A stretch of 64,000 nt of DNA from Maribacter sp. 1_MG-2023 (GCF_030547005.1 NZ_JAUOPN010000001.1:62001-126000); one strand, 5' to 3'; counted from the stretch's first letter, positions 52,068 to 61,849 are shown. Numbers and translations are program-made. Notes: generated by a model not told the origin, from the sequence alone.

Positions 52068-52524
52068 TGGTTAAGTTGGCTTGTGGCAATTGTTCCGATT
52101 TTTTTAATTTATTATTCAAGATTCCTAAATTTACAGCGGTAACTGTGGTAGATATATTTCGATAAAACTTCCTGTTACCTTCTTTCAAAAATTGGTTGAT
52201 ATACTTCCCTGGTCCGTTATAAATAACCTCCAACGTACCATTTGGCTCTATATGAACAGCTATATAGTGTTCTAAATCTATATTATAAGGGTAACTGAAG
52301 TAATAACCCATGCTTGCTTTTATTTGAACTTCTATTTTACTCTGTCTATGAATACCATCATATACAGGTGCATTTTTACCATAAAGTTCAATGTCAAACA
52401 TTTCGCTAACCAAAGCTTCACCTATGTCACCTACCAATCTACCGTCTAAAGAAAAATCTAGCTTTCCTTCAAATTGCTTCTTTAATGAAGCGGTAATGTC
52501 TAATAATTGTTGGATTTCTTTCAT
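52054..52524 (-). CDS. DUF6998/PD-(D/E)XK-like nuclease-fold protein
   Basis: The 156-residue product shows a likely restriction-endonuclease-like core: Glu36 in 'LVGDIGEALVSEMF', Asp56 in 'APVYDGIHRQ', and 'IEVQIKASMGYYF' where Gln67-x-Lys69 replaces the (D/E)xK pair. This E-D-QxK arrangement is a known variant of the fold. The family resembles DUF6998. It could bind or cut DNA with the neighbouring HNH protein. It lies 11 bp after the HNH gene and overlaps the Nmad2 gene. Confidence 0.65.
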   Translation of the reverse strand: MKEIQQLLDITASLKKQFEGKLDFSLDGRLVGDIGEALVSEMFDIELYGKNAPVYDGIHRQSKIEVQIKASMGYYFSYPYNIDLEHYIAVHIEPNGTLEVIYNGPGKYINQFLKEGNRKFYRNISTTVTAVNLGILNNKLKKSEQLPQANLTNETL

Positions 52525-52535
52525 TTAAAATAAAG

Positions 52536-53534
52536 TTAAACCCTTTTTGAAGTTCTTATGAGTTCATCAACTATATCTTTCTTGAACTTACTGAAGGGTC
52601 TTTTATGATAGTTGGATTCATCTATTTCGATACCGAAAATAAGGCGGTATTTATCTGATTTGGAAACTTCCAAATTCTCAAAAGTCTTATTTAAAAGAGT
52701 ATCTAGATAGTTATCGGAATATTTATAACGTAAGTCAATTAAATCTTGAAGTTCTTTCTTTGAGTGTCCCTTATATAATAATTTTGTTTCTAAAATATCA
52801 ATAGTGTTTTGGGCTTTTAAACCAGAAGGGTCATATTTTTTACATATTACTTCATATTCAGAAGGAGATTTCGCGAGGTAACTAAATCGAAACGATTTTG
52901 AAATTCCAGTATCAATATAAGGATGTAAATGGTCTTCTAAGTTTAAGGTTGCCGTAGATTTTATAGAGCTGTTACATATGCTGCATGAAGGAATTAAATT
53001 ATAAAATGACAGTGCAAGCAAAGGATGTTTGCTCTTTGTAAACCAATGATCAAACTGAGGTACCATTCCCTTTTCACCATTAGTTTTCCTCATGACCAAA
53101 ATATATTGTCTGTTACAGTAAGTGCAGGTATGAATGTCTAACCATTGGGCTAATTGATAATTGAGATTTTTATAGAAGTAGTTTTCATACCCGGCTTTGA
53201 CAAAAAGCTTTTTACACTCTTCTTTAAAATCATTTTCATCATATCCTCTTCCTGTGAACATTCTCTTAATTACCTCTTCAATCAGAAGCAGTTCGTCAGG
53301 TTTTGAGGCTATAATATATTCTATATTACGCTGGGTAAAGCAGCCGACAAAATCGGGATTTAGATCCGATTTAATCTTTAATGGTTTCGAACATGTTTTA
53401 CACAATTCATTACCACAATTATGACCGTGAGGATTAGCGACAGAATGTTTTCCCCAAAGTTTAATTTTTAACCAGCATGTAATTTCATTACTGTAATTTT
53501 GTAGCGCTTCTTTTTGCTCTCCTAGGTAAATCAT
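52536..53534 (-). CDS. HNH endonuclease, PtuB-like partner of the ATPase
   Basis: The 332-residue protein has an N-terminal Cys/His cluster (H36-G-H38-x-C40 ... C45-x2-C48) and a C-terminal-half HNH nuclease: C137-x2-C140 ('CTYCNRQY'), D162-H163 ('PQFDHWFTKSKHPLLALSF'), N179 and C184-x2-C187 ('CSICNSSIKS'). Its start overlaps the ATPase stop by 4 bp (ATGA). A RecF-like ATPase coupled to an HNH nuclease is the design of Septu (PtuA-PtuB) and of the retron effectors. DNA or tRNA cleavage during phage attack is therefore a reasonable inference. Confidence 0.8.
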   Translation of the reverse strand: MIYLGEQKEALQNYSNEITCWLKIKLWGKHSVANPHGHNCGNELCKTCSKPLKIKSDLNPDFVGCFTQRNIEYIIASKPDELLLIEEVIKRMFTGRGYDENDFKEECKKLFVKAGYENYFYKNLNYQLAQWLDIHTCTYCNRQYILVMRKTNGEKGMVPQFDHWFTKSKHPLLALSFYNLIPSCSICNSSIKSTATLNLEDHLHPYIDTGISKSFRFSYLAKSPSEYEVICKKYDPSGLKAQNTIDILETKLLYKGHSKKELQDLIDLRYKYSDNYLDTLLNKTFENLEVSKSDKYRLIFGIEIDESNYHKRPFSKFKKDIVDELIRTSKRV

Positions 53535-55471
53535 TGCTCGCCAAAATTTATATCAAGACCATATCGTTGTGCCATTTCCATTAAATGCTGTTTTTTACTT
53601 TCTTTATCCGTTTCATCCCTGAAGACTTCATAGTACATGTCTTCCAACTTAGTACTCAGAATGGGTTCATCTACAATCCTGATTAAATCTTTATGATATT
53701 CTTTCTCATCTAAATTTCGATTTTCATTCCTTAGCCAATTGATTGTTTCTTGAATTTTATCTTTTGCAAAATCTCCCATTAGAGAATCTTGTAAAAAGAA
53801 AGAATCCGCTAATAAATCAGTGAGATTGGCTCCAAAGGAGTGCCTCGGTTTATGAAGGTCTGAATCAGATATTATGTAACTAGAAGAATTATCTTGAGAC
53901 TTATTCACATAAACTATATTGTTCGAAGGTAAGTCACTCAGTGACAATGGATCATGTGTGGTAAAAATGATTTGTACTTTCGCATCTATTTTTTTGAATA
54001 GTTTTGTAGAAAACTCAATTAACGTTTTCACAAAATATCTTTTCCAAATAGGATGAAAACCCAAATCCGCCTCATCCAACAATAAAAGATAGTGCTTGTA
54101 CTTTCTTTCTGTTGGCATTTCTGAAATTACATTGGTATCAAAATACTCATGGATTCTACTGAACAGGTTCAACATGGCAGTTTCTCCTGAACTTAAATTT
54201 CTGGATGACGGTTCCAAATTGATATAGTTTGGAATTTCGTTTACCGTCCTATATTCAATGTTATCATTTGAATCACTTACCGCATAATATTTACTTAAAC
54301 TGCTAATTAATTTGCGTTCTAACTCATACAATTCGTCTACTTTTTCGGTCTCCAGAAATATTGACTTTAAACTCCAATCAAAGTAAATCGACCCTCTTTG
54401 ATTACTATCAAATTCAATATTATCAATATAATTAAAAAGAAAATCCAATAAACTTAAAATTTCCTTATCCGGTAAATTCTTTTGTCCTCCTTTGGAGTAA
54501 TAATAGTCTTCAAACCAAATTTTATATAATTTAAATGGATTGTTGGCTTCTATAAGTTTTTCATCATACACATCAATTTTATCAAAATGCCCCTCTTTAA
54601 GATACGAGTTTTCCATTTCCATTAACTTTATGAGAAGACAGAAAATATCCATCAAAATGTAATTCTTCATTAAATTTTTCTGAAGGATGAATTGATCTTT
54701 ATCGGTATCCCTTTTGGAATTTCTAATTTGATAGGACTCTGTTTTTATTTTTTTATATAAACCTTTTAAAAATGGTCGAAAATCATTGGGCGTATTATCA
54801 AAAAAAACTTCGTATTCGTCAGCATCGATTCTATATCTGGTAAATGTGATACGGTGCAAATTATCATCGGGAAAATCAAATATTTCCTTAATTGGCTTAG
54901 CTAATTCCGAAACTTTTAAATTCCTTATCCTTCGGTAATTCGCTCGCTTGATTACCTCTTTCGGTAATACGAATCCAGATGGCGGCGATAAATAGGATAA
55001 AGATTCTAAATCCTTACTTAAAATATTATCAAAACTTAAATCAACTCCGCTTAAAGCTGGTTTAAAATCAAGAAAAGGACTATAATAAATCGTATTGATA
55101 TCAACTTCGATATTTTTGAAGGAAAAAGGGATAGCAAGCTTTTTATTTATTCTCATAAAGTTATGAAAGATGGCTGTTTCTCCATCTTCAAAAATTATAA
55201 CTTGATTACCACTGTTTCTATCAATAGCTTCAACTATTTCATACATCAAAGAAGTTTTTCCTGCACCATTAGACCCAACTATAGCTGAAACATTAAGTAA
55301 TGTTTTTGATTCATCAAAAAAACTTTCTAAATATTTAGGGTTTCGCTCTCGGGTTATATTTATAGTCTTTGGATCTTCTTCTAATTTGTATATATATTTT
55401 CCACCAAAATTTAATGTAAAAGGTGTTTCAAATAAATGATAGTCAAATATGTAAATAGCGGCTAGAGTCAT
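53531..55471 (-). CDS. RecF/OLD-like AAA ATPase, PtuA-like
   Basis: The 646-residue protein is an ABC/SMC-like AAA_15-type ATPase. Walker A is 'GSNGAGKTS' (66-74), signature 'NLSSGETAMLNLF' (425-437), Walker B 'YLLLLDEADLGFHP' (461-474) and the H-loop 'IIFTTHDPLSL' (His506). The C-terminus contains 'HSFGANLTDLLADSFFLQDS', as in PtuA-type proteins; no TOPRIM domain is seen, so it is not a complete OLD nuclease. The paired HNH gene overlaps by 4 bp. It starts 11 bp after hsdS, so it lies in the restriction operon. Confidence 0.85.
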   Translation of the reverse strand: MTLAAIYIFDYHLFETPFTLNFGGKYIYKLEEDPKTINITRERNPKYLESFFDESKTLLNVSAIVGSNGAGKTSLMYEIVEAIDRNSGNQVIIFEDGETAIFHNFMRINKKLAIPFSFKNIEVDINTIYYSPFLDFKPALSGVDLSFDNILSKDLESLSYLSPPSGFVLPKEVIKRANYRRIRNLKVSELAKPIKEIFDFPDDNLHRITFTRYRIDADEYEVFFDNTPNDFRPFLKGLYKKIKTESYQIRNSKRDTDKDQFILQKNLMKNYILMDIFCLLIKLMEMENSYLKEGHFDKIDVYDEKLIEANNPFKLYKIWFEDYYYSKGGQKNLPDKEILSLLDFLFNYIDNIEFDSNQRGSIYFDWSLKSIFLETEKVDELYELERKLISSLSKYYAVSDSNDNIEYRTVNEIPNYINLEPSSRNLSSGETAMLNLFSRIHEYFDTNVISEMPTERKYKHYLLLLDEADLGFHPIWKRYFVKTLIEFSTKLFKKIDAKVQIIFTTHDPLSLSDLPSNNIVYVNKSQDNSSSYIISDSDLHKPRHSFGANLTDLLADSFFLQDSLMGDFAKDKIQETINWLRNENRNLDEKEYHKDLIRIVDEPILSTKLEDMYYEVFRDETDKESKKQHLMEMAQRYGLDINFGEQ

Positions 55472-55482
55472 GTTAATTGAAT

Positions 55483-56769
55483 TCAGATTTTTTCTTTTCG
55501 CAACTCCTCTATCTCCCTCAACAAATCTTTGGCATCACCATCTGTAGGTAATTGCTCTACTAGCTCCCCTTTAAAAGCTTTATGTAAAATGGCTTGGGGT
55601 AGCGAATCAATTTTATTTTTTAAAATTTTATATTTTTTGTTTATCTCATTTGCAGTTGCCAAAAGAAAATCAACACGTTGTACAATTTCTAATTGTTCCG
55701 CTTTTTGGGGAAGATTTATTTGTAAATTTTGAGTTTGTGTTTTTGTTAAAGCTTGCCTTGTGACACCGTAATTTTCATTAAATATGTAGTTTTGAATTTG
55801 TGAAGAGGATAAGTACATATTTACATATTTTGGTGAAATACCTTCATTCAATCTAATTATATTTACATGTTGATTAACTCTTCCTCCAACAATATAATCC
55901 TCTGCTATACAAACTCTACCGATTGAAGCCCCAGTGATATTTAATAAAATATCATTTTTATGTATTTCAACATTTTTAAGCTTTTCAGCTTGTTTTTTAT
56001 CTAGAAAAGCTAGTCCATCCGATTTAATTCCATTAAAATGAATATTCATAGAACGAACTAGGGGAATACCTGTCTTCTTATAATTTTTAGAACCACCTTT
56101 TGGAGTCGAACCACTACCTATTTTATTGGTGATATCTTTTAGAAATACCAAATTCCATTTTTCCAACTCCTTCCCCTCACGCCACTCCTCCGTCAACTTA
56201 CCGGTAACCGCTTGGGTGAGCACCTGCTGTCGAAAATCTTTTAAGAGTTGGGGTATCCGCTCCAAACTTTTTTGCATGGTTGACACCTGAGCCATTAAAA
56301 TATCTACTTTAGCAACAATACGGTCCTGTTCGGGGCGGGGTGGTAAAGGAACTTGAACTTCTTTAAGAATTTTAAAATGCCTACTATAGCCTAAATCTGG
56401 TATTTTTAATGATTTTAAGTAATAATAATAGAATTTCTCATTAAGAATTGACGAAGGCTTTAAAATTTTCGTACCATCTGCACCAACTGCAAAAGTGAAA
56501 TCTATGTATTTAATATGTCTAGTGTGATCCCCAAAAATAATTACTGGAGTATCTCCTTTATAAATGGACTTTTCATCATCAATATATCCAGCAATTAAGG
56601 TGTCACCTTGATCAACTACTGGATATTTCCCTTGCAATGCCAATCCCTTAGTTTTGTGTTTAACGTACTTGGGTGCTTTTTTCAAGGCTTCCTCAAACCC
56701 AATTTTAATCCAGTTATGATATAAAGTTGGTTGTACTTTAATAAAATCAATATCGCCTCTACTTGCCAT
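55483..56769 (-). CDS. hsdS: Type I restriction-modification specificity subunit HsdS
   Basis: The 428-residue subunit has two target-recognition domains separated by conserved helices ('VPLPPRPEQDRIVAKVDILM', 'FRQQVLTQAVTGKLTEEWR'), and a second helix set at the end ('LPQAILHKAFKGELVEQLP'). The second TRD starts 'WNLVFLKDITNKIGSGSTPK'. HsdS sets the DNA sequence read by the M and R subunits. Its ATG overlaps the hsdM stop by one base (TAATG). Recognition sequence cannot be deduced. Confidence 0.93.
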   Translation of the reverse strand: MASRGDIDFIKVQPTLYHNWIKIGFEEALKKAPKYVKHKTKGLALQGKYPVVDQGDTLIAGYIDDEKSIYKGDTPVIIFGDHTRHIKYIDFTFAVGADGTKILKPSSILNEKFYYYYLKSLKIPDLGYSRHFKILKEVQVPLPPRPEQDRIVAKVDILMAQVSTMQKSLERIPQLLKDFRQQVLTQAVTGKLTEEWREGKELEKWNLVFLKDITNKIGSGSTPKGGSKNYKKTGIPLVRSMNIHFNGIKSDGLAFLDKKQAEKLKNVEIHKNDILLNITGASIGRVCIAEDYIVGGRVNQHVNIIRLNEGISPKYVNMYLSSSQIQNYIFNENYGVTRQALTKTQTQNLQINLPQKAEQLEIVQRVDFLLATANEINKKYKILKNKIDSLPQAILHKAFKGELVEQLPTDGDAKDLLREIEELRKEKI

Positions 56770-58229
56770 TAACCTAGTTCTTTTATCATCGCCTGCAACT
56801 GCTGGGTAATGGTTTCCAATTCTGTCAAAGCCTCTTTGGCTATATCAATAGGTTCTCCTAAATCCTCGCCATTACTAACACTATCATCAGCAATTAAACC
56901 TAAATCCAAGGAGTCGTTTTTCTTGGTTATGGTTTCTCGATCTATATATTGCCAACGTTCATTTTTTATCTTTTTTCTAGCGGTTTCATCAATAACGCTA
57001 TCAAAATCGTTCGCTAACTTCTCAGGTTCCACACCACCGGTATAGGCTTCTATAAATTCATTAAATGCCGCTCTAGTAAATGGGGTGCGTTTACCATAAT
57101 TAGGTACGTTGGTTCGCATATCAAAATACCAGACACCTTTTGTATTTTCAGTTTCGGTAGTGCCCCTGGTAAAGAAAAGTACATTGGTTTTTACTCCTGC
57201 AGCATAGAAAATACCTGTTGGTAAGCGTAAGATGGTATGCAGATTGCATTTATCCATTAAATCACGCCTAATCTTTTGCCCATCACCATCCTCAAACAAG
57301 ACATTATCGGGCAATACTACAGCTGCACGTGCTTTACCATCTTTTTTTAAACTTCTATAAATATGCTGTAAAAAGTTAAGCTGCTTGTTACTGGTTGGGT
57401 AGGTAAAATCATCACGGGTTGGGCGCTCACCTCCCTTTTTAGTCCCAAACGGTGGGTTAGCCAATACGCCATCATAGCCTTTAAGTTCTTTTCCCATTTC
57501 CGTTAGGGTATCACCTAAAATAATTTGGCTTTCCATACCGTGCAATCTCGCATTCATTAAAGCCAAACGGTGGGCATCACCCACCAGCTCAACACCACTA
57601 AATGCTTTTTCTACTTGAAACTTTCGGTCTTTTTCGTCCAGTTCAAAATAGTTATCATGTTTGGTGCGTAAGTATTCATCCGCAGAAATCATAAATCCAA
57701 AAGTTCCTGCTGCAGGGTCGTTCCAACGTTCTCCCAATTTGGGTGCCATCAATTCCACCATCACATTAATCAATGGTCTTGGTGTAAAATACTGCCCAGC
57801 ACCACTTTTCTTTTCACCTGCATTTTTTTCCAATAGGCTTTCATAAATATCGCCCATGACATCACGGTCGGTTTCCTCATACCAATCCAAGTCATCTATG
57901 GCTTGCACCAACGTATTAAAGTTTACCGGTTTTCTAAGACTTGTAGAGGCATTAGCATAAATCTCCTTAATACCTGCACTGGTAGTCTCATTACTCACTT
58001 CTGCCAAGAAACTACGGTAACGCTGAAAAGATTCTGCATTATCGGTCTCCTCCACAAAAGAACGCCAACGGTATTGCTCAGGAATATGTTCTTCAAAACC
58101 CTTTACTTCACTCAGCTTCAAGAATAGAATGTACGTAAGCTCATTTAAATATTGGTGATAGGTAACCCCATCATCCCGTAATACGTTACAAAGGTTCCAA
58201 AGCTTATTGGCTATTTCATCTGCACTCAT
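56769..58229 (-). CDS. hsdM: Type I restriction-modification methyltransferase HsdM
   Basis: The 486-residue adenine-N6 methyltransferase carries the HsdM N-terminal helical domain ('LWNLCNVLRDDGVTYHQYLN'), SAM motif I as D171-PAAGTFGF, and motif IV N258-PPF. 'GAGQYFTPRPLINVM' is the classical HsdM segment. It pairs with HsdS to modify the host DNA. It begins 20 bp after hsdR. Length and motifs are complete, so it should be active. Confidence 0.97.
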   Translation of the reverse strand: MSADEIANKLWNLCNVLRDDGVTYHQYLNELTYILFLKLSEVKGFEEHIPEQYRWRSFVEETDNAESFQRYRSFLAEVSNETTSAGIKEIYANASTSLRKPVNFNTLVQAIDDLDWYEETDRDVMGDIYESLLEKNAGEKKSGAGQYFTPRPLINVMVELMAPKLGERWNDPAAGTFGFMISADEYLRTKHDNYFELDEKDRKFQVEKAFSGVELVGDAHRLALMNARLHGMESQIILGDTLTEMGKELKGYDGVLANPPFGTKKGGERPTRDDFTYPTSNKQLNFLQHIYRSLKKDGKARAAVVLPDNVLFEDGDGQKIRRDLMDKCNLHTILRLPTGIFYAAGVKTNVLFFTRGTTETENTKGVWYFDMRTNVPNYGKRTPFTRAAFNEFIEAYTGGVEPEKLANDFDSVIDETARKKIKNERWQYIDRETITKKNDSLDLGLIADDSVSNGEDLGEPIDIAKEALTELETITQQLQAMIKELG

Positions 58230-58249
58230 GTAATTGTTGTATTTTATGA

Positions 58250-61200
58250 TTAGGCAACGTAAAGATTAGCATTAATGGTCTCTAACACATCATCTAATTG
58301 TTGCTCAAATTGTTTGTTAATGCGGTTATAACCGCCTTCGCCCTTAAATGGCTCTTTGTCCAAATCTTCTTTGCTAAGAACTGTTTCTGCCAATAGCTGC
58401 TTTTGAAAACGGTCTAGCCATTTTTGCTGAATCTTGTTCCAGGGTTTCATACCTTTTACTTTTTCAAAAGCTCTATGAACACGTTCTTCATGCCCTACCA
58501 AATCTACATCTAAGGTAAGTGTACGAATATAGGCAATAATGTCTGCAGCAATATCTTCGTTTTTAGCATCGTGCCAAGCGGCATTCAAGGTTTTTGCATT
58601 GAACCCTTCTTGGTCTAACAGAAGGCGGAGCTCTTTAAGTGACTTTCTATCAAGGGTACTAGGTTTAGACACAATCACTTTTAAAGCGGCTATTTTATTC
58701 TGATTCTCTAATAAGAATTTTTTAAAATTTTCTATGTAGTCTTCTGGCTTTTTGGCTTTCCCATAATCGCGTTCTGTACCTAAGTATTCATCTTTATGGT
58801 CTGATAATAATTGATGCTTTGGTTTGTAGACTTTAGTGTCAAGATAATTCCACAGCCCTTTAAATTCTTTAATAATCGCTTTTACTTCTTGTGCACTAGC
58901 TTCTTTAATTGCTTGTATGACTTCTTTAGGTTCTTTACCGCCAGCCATATAAATAAACTCTTCTAAGCTATTTTCTTCAATCTTACGGCGTTTGCGTTGT
59001 AATTTTGCAATAAGCTGTTCTCCTTGAGATTTGGCGCGCTCATCGGACTCGATAGCATCTAATTCATTCACCAATTGCGTAAATGTTGTAGATGGATTAG
59101 AAACCGGTTTCATTTGCGTGTAATCCTGTAAGGCTTCATGCACTCTTACAGCATCGAATATTTTGAAATCTTCTTTACCTATTTCTTCACATAGACGGGT
59201 AGCACGACCTATCATCTGTTCATACAAAATTCTAGAACCTACCCGGCGCATAAATACCAAGTTGCAAATTTTAGGAACATCTATGCCCGTGGTCAATAAG
59301 TCTACCGTTACCGCAATGTTCGGAAATTTCTCGTTCTTAAATTCCTTGGTCAGTTGCTCAGGGTCATACGCTGCCCCTGTTATTTTCCTGATAGCATTTT
59401 GGGGCACTTCAAGTCCTATTTTTTCGAACTCTTCATAAAGCATCTCCACGATCATATCTGCATGTGAATCACGAACGGAAAAAATCAAGGTTTTTTCATC
59501 GCTATCCGGATCTAGATGTTGCACCAGTTCTTTTAAAACGACCCTATTAAAATCAGGAGTGATGACCAGCTTGTTGAACTGCTCAATTTCTACCAATAGG
59601 TCATCTTCCAATTCTGCAAGTTCTTCAATACTATTCGTCTCTGGATTAAATACTTTAGGGCGTTCACCCTTTTTCCAAAGTATGCCTTCTTCGCTCAATC
59701 GTGTTTTTATACGATACGGAGGTTCATGGTCCGACAAATACCCATCAATTACAGCCTGGCGATACGAATACGAATAAACCGGTTTGCCAAAAATTTCAGT
59801 GGTATGTAATGCAGGTGTTGCAGTTAAACCTATTATATAGGCATTGAAATATTCTATAACTTTCTTGTACTGGCTAACATAATCATCTTGATTTTTGAAC
59901 TCCAAATCTTCTTCATCGAGCTCTTTATCTAGATTGTAACCACGGTGGGCTTCATCAATGATAATGCAATCATAAGTGTCAATAGGCAGCTCGTTATCAC
60001 CATAAAATAGCCGTTTTACCATACTTTGTACTGTAGCAAAGTGCAAACGTGTTTCCGAATCAGGAATCAGCGTTTTCACGTATTCCATTTTATAGACATC
60101 TGCAAAGGTGTTAATGCGTTCTATCTTAACATCTTGATAGCTTCCAAAAGCCTGTTGTGCTAAAAGTTTTCTATCCGTTAAAAATAATATTCGCTTAAAA
60201 CGATTGGCTTTAATCAATCGGTAAGAAAGTCCAATAACGGTTCTGGTTTTTCCGGTACCCGTTGCCATGACCAAAAGAGAACGATTTTCATCAAAGTTTG
60301 TTCGAATGTTCTTTTCAACACTTTGTATCGCATCTATTTGATAATCTCGAAGGCTTAAACCGTTTTTATCTTGTAAATAATCGTAATCGCTTTGTTCTAA
60401 CTTTTGATTCTCTGCTTCTATATCACGTTCGTAAAGTTCAACCAAGCCAGTAGGTGAAAACCAACCTCGTATTGGATAAGCTCTATTTCTTTCTTTACGT
60501 ATATCTAAAAACCAAATACCGCTTTTTGTTTTTATTTGCTCTAGAAATTCACGCCCATTTGTTGAAAATAAAAAAGGTGCTTTATAATCTTGCCATTCTC
60601 CTAAGATTTCAAAATTGTCATCTACAGAAATACGTTTTGCATAAATATCGGACTGTCTTAAGTCAGTTGAAATATCACTGGCGTATTTCTTAGCTTCTAC
60701 AATACCGTATAGTTTTGTTCCCACAAATAAAGCATAGTCCGCCCATTTGCCATCACAAGGCCATTCGGCAATTGCGATATTTCTACCTTTTTGAGGAAGG
60801 GTTTTATTTTTCTTATAATTAAGTTCAAGGGTGTCACATTCCCAACCAGCTTCAATTAACTTTGGGTCTATAAGCGTTAGTCTTGTATCTTCCTCGCTTA
60901 AGTCAAGATTCTTGGCTCGGGCATCACTTCGTTGTTTACGAGCCGTAACTTCTTCTTTATTTTTATTAAGCTCAGCTATTTTATTTTTATAATCGGTAAA
61001 CTCTTTAGAAAGCTTTTCTAATTTCTCACTGAGTTCATCAGATGCGGTATCTTCCTTCTCAGGTAGGGTATAAGTATTTATTTCTATATAATCTTGCTCA
61101 TAGGTTTCATAAAACCATTTTGCTAATTGAAAGCACTTTTTTAGAATGAAATGAGCTTGCGGAAAAGTGCCGGTACCATCGTGGCTGGCTTGATTTCCAG

Positions 61201-61462
61201 ATTTACGTACCGTATGTAGAATGCTTGTAATAATATCTGGTGCAATATTTAGCGAAGACAACCTATAAATACGGTCATTCTGAGTCCCCATAAAGTCGCC
61301 TAATTCTTCAAATTCCCAAACTAGTTGACTAAGTTTCTCAGAAAACAACCTAGACTTAGAAAGAGATGAACTAGGGTCTATATAAATTAATTTTTCTGAA
61401 AGTTCGCTTATGGCGAAAAGGCTAGGATATTGCTGTTCTAAAAAACTGAAATTCGTATTCAT
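58250..61462 (-). CDS. hsdR: Type I restriction enzyme subunit HsdR
   Basis: The 1070-residue subunit has an N-terminal DUF4145-like helical domain (1-120), a coiled-coil (about 139-178), the HSDR_N nuclease (Asp242 in 'WADYALFVG', E256-x-K258 in 'GIVEAKKY'), a superfamily 2 motor with Walker A 'MATGTGKTRTVI' (399-410) and DEAH box (503-506), and an EcoEI-type C-terminal domain. It translocates and cuts unmodified DNA. It is the first gene of the minus-strand operon; its upstream gap has no obvious -7 box. Confidence 0.96.
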   Translation of the reverse strand: MNTNFSFLEQQYPSLFAISELSEKLIYIDPSSSLSKSRLFSEKLSQLVWEFEELGDFMGTQNDRIYRLSSLNIAPDIITSILHTVRKSGNQASHDGTGTFPQAHFILKKCFQLAKWFYETYEQDYIEINTYTLPEKEDTASDELSEKLEKLSKEFTDYKNKIAELNKNKEEVTARKQRSDARAKNLDLSEEDTRLTLIDPKLIEAGWECDTLELNYKKNKTLPQKGRNIAIAEWPCDGKWADYALFVGTKLYGIVEAKKYASDISTDLRQSDIYAKRISVDDNFEILGEWQDYKAPFLFSTNGREFLEQIKTKSGIWFLDIRKERNRAYPIRGWFSPTGLVELYERDIEAENQKLEQSDYDYLQDKNGLSLRDYQIDAIQSVEKNIRTNFDENRSLLVMATGTGKTRTVIGLSYRLIKANRFKRILFLTDRKLLAQQAFGSYQDVKIERINTFADVYKMEYVKTLIPDSETRLHFATVQSMVKRLFYGDNELPIDTYDCIIIDEAHRGYNLDKELDEEDLEFKNQDDYVSQYKKVIEYFNAYIIGLTATPALHTTEIFGKPVYSYSYRQAVIDGYLSDHEPPYRIKTRLSEEGILWKKGERPKVFNPETNSIEELAELEDDLLVEIEQFNKLVITPDFNRVVLKELVQHLDPDSDEKTLIFSVRDSHADMIVEMLYEEFEKIGLEVPQNAIRKITGAAYDPEQLTKEFKNEKFPNIAVTVDLLTTGIDVPKICNLVFMRRVGSRILYEQMIGRATRLCEEIGKEDFKIFDAVRVHEALQDYTQMKPVSNPSTTFTQLVNELDAIESDERAKSQGEQLIAKLQRKRRKIEENSLEEFIYMAGGKEPKEVIQAIKEASAQEVKAIIKEFKGLWNYLDTKVYKPKHQLLSDHKDEYLGTERDYGKAKKPEDYIENFKKFLLENQNKIAALKVIVSKPSTLDRKSLKELRLLLDQEGFNAKTLNAAWHDAKNEDIAADIIAYIRTLTLDVDLVGHEERVHRAFEKVKGMKPWNKIQQKWLDRFQKQLLAETVLSKEDLDKEPFKGEGGYNRINKQFEQQLDDVLETINANLYVA

Positions 61463-61849
61463 TGAGATGGTCTACCGTAATATTACTAAAACTCCATTAT
61501 GGTACTTATTAGGGGAACTTCGTTTTTGTGAGAATAAATATACAATTCTAGAATTATACAATTATATAAATTCATGCCTTTTGTTTAACTAGTTCGAATT
61601 GGCTTTTCGATTTGATTAAATATTGACCCTTTTTATATTGATACATAATAGGTGAAATTTTCAGATTGCTCACAAGTTATATATTTATATAAATCTATAA
61701 TTACGGGAAACCGTAAAGGAGATTAAAAATTTCGTTATTTTTTTATCAGTAAATATCAATAAACTTTAGAGTATTTTTAAAATAGCGTATAAGATATTAA
61801 TGTTGAGTAACCAACGAGTGAAAATATGATGTCCTAAAACTTATTATTT
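61463..61849. other. AT-rich gap at the right end of the defence operon
   Basis: A 387-bp gap with no convincing frame. It holds the first copy of a 24-bp direct repeat (61683-61706) and a small inverted repeat around 'ACGGGAAACCGT' (61703-61714). The promoter of hsdR should be here, but I cannot identify it. Confidence 0.4.
61683..61706. repeat. 24-bp direct repeat, copy 1 of 2
   Basis: ATTTATATAAATCTATAATTACGG here matches 62275-62298 with two changes. The two copies flank the 125-residue gene at 61850. An 11-bp AGGTGAAATTT also occurs near both (61652, 62397). Confidence 0.6.

Noticed and set aside
53531-55471. A complete OLD-family nuclease
   Set aside because: No TOPRIM motifs were found after the ATPase domain; the nuclease is the separate HNH protein.
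59163-60693. Several open frames of 70-90 codons on the plus strand within hsdR
   Set aside because: They run opposite to a complete, motif-rich HsdR gene, have no protein-like composition and are shadows.
43550-61500. A prophage
   Set aside because: No capsid, tail, portal, terminase or lysis genes are present; integrase, TA and RM genes fit a defence/genomic island better.
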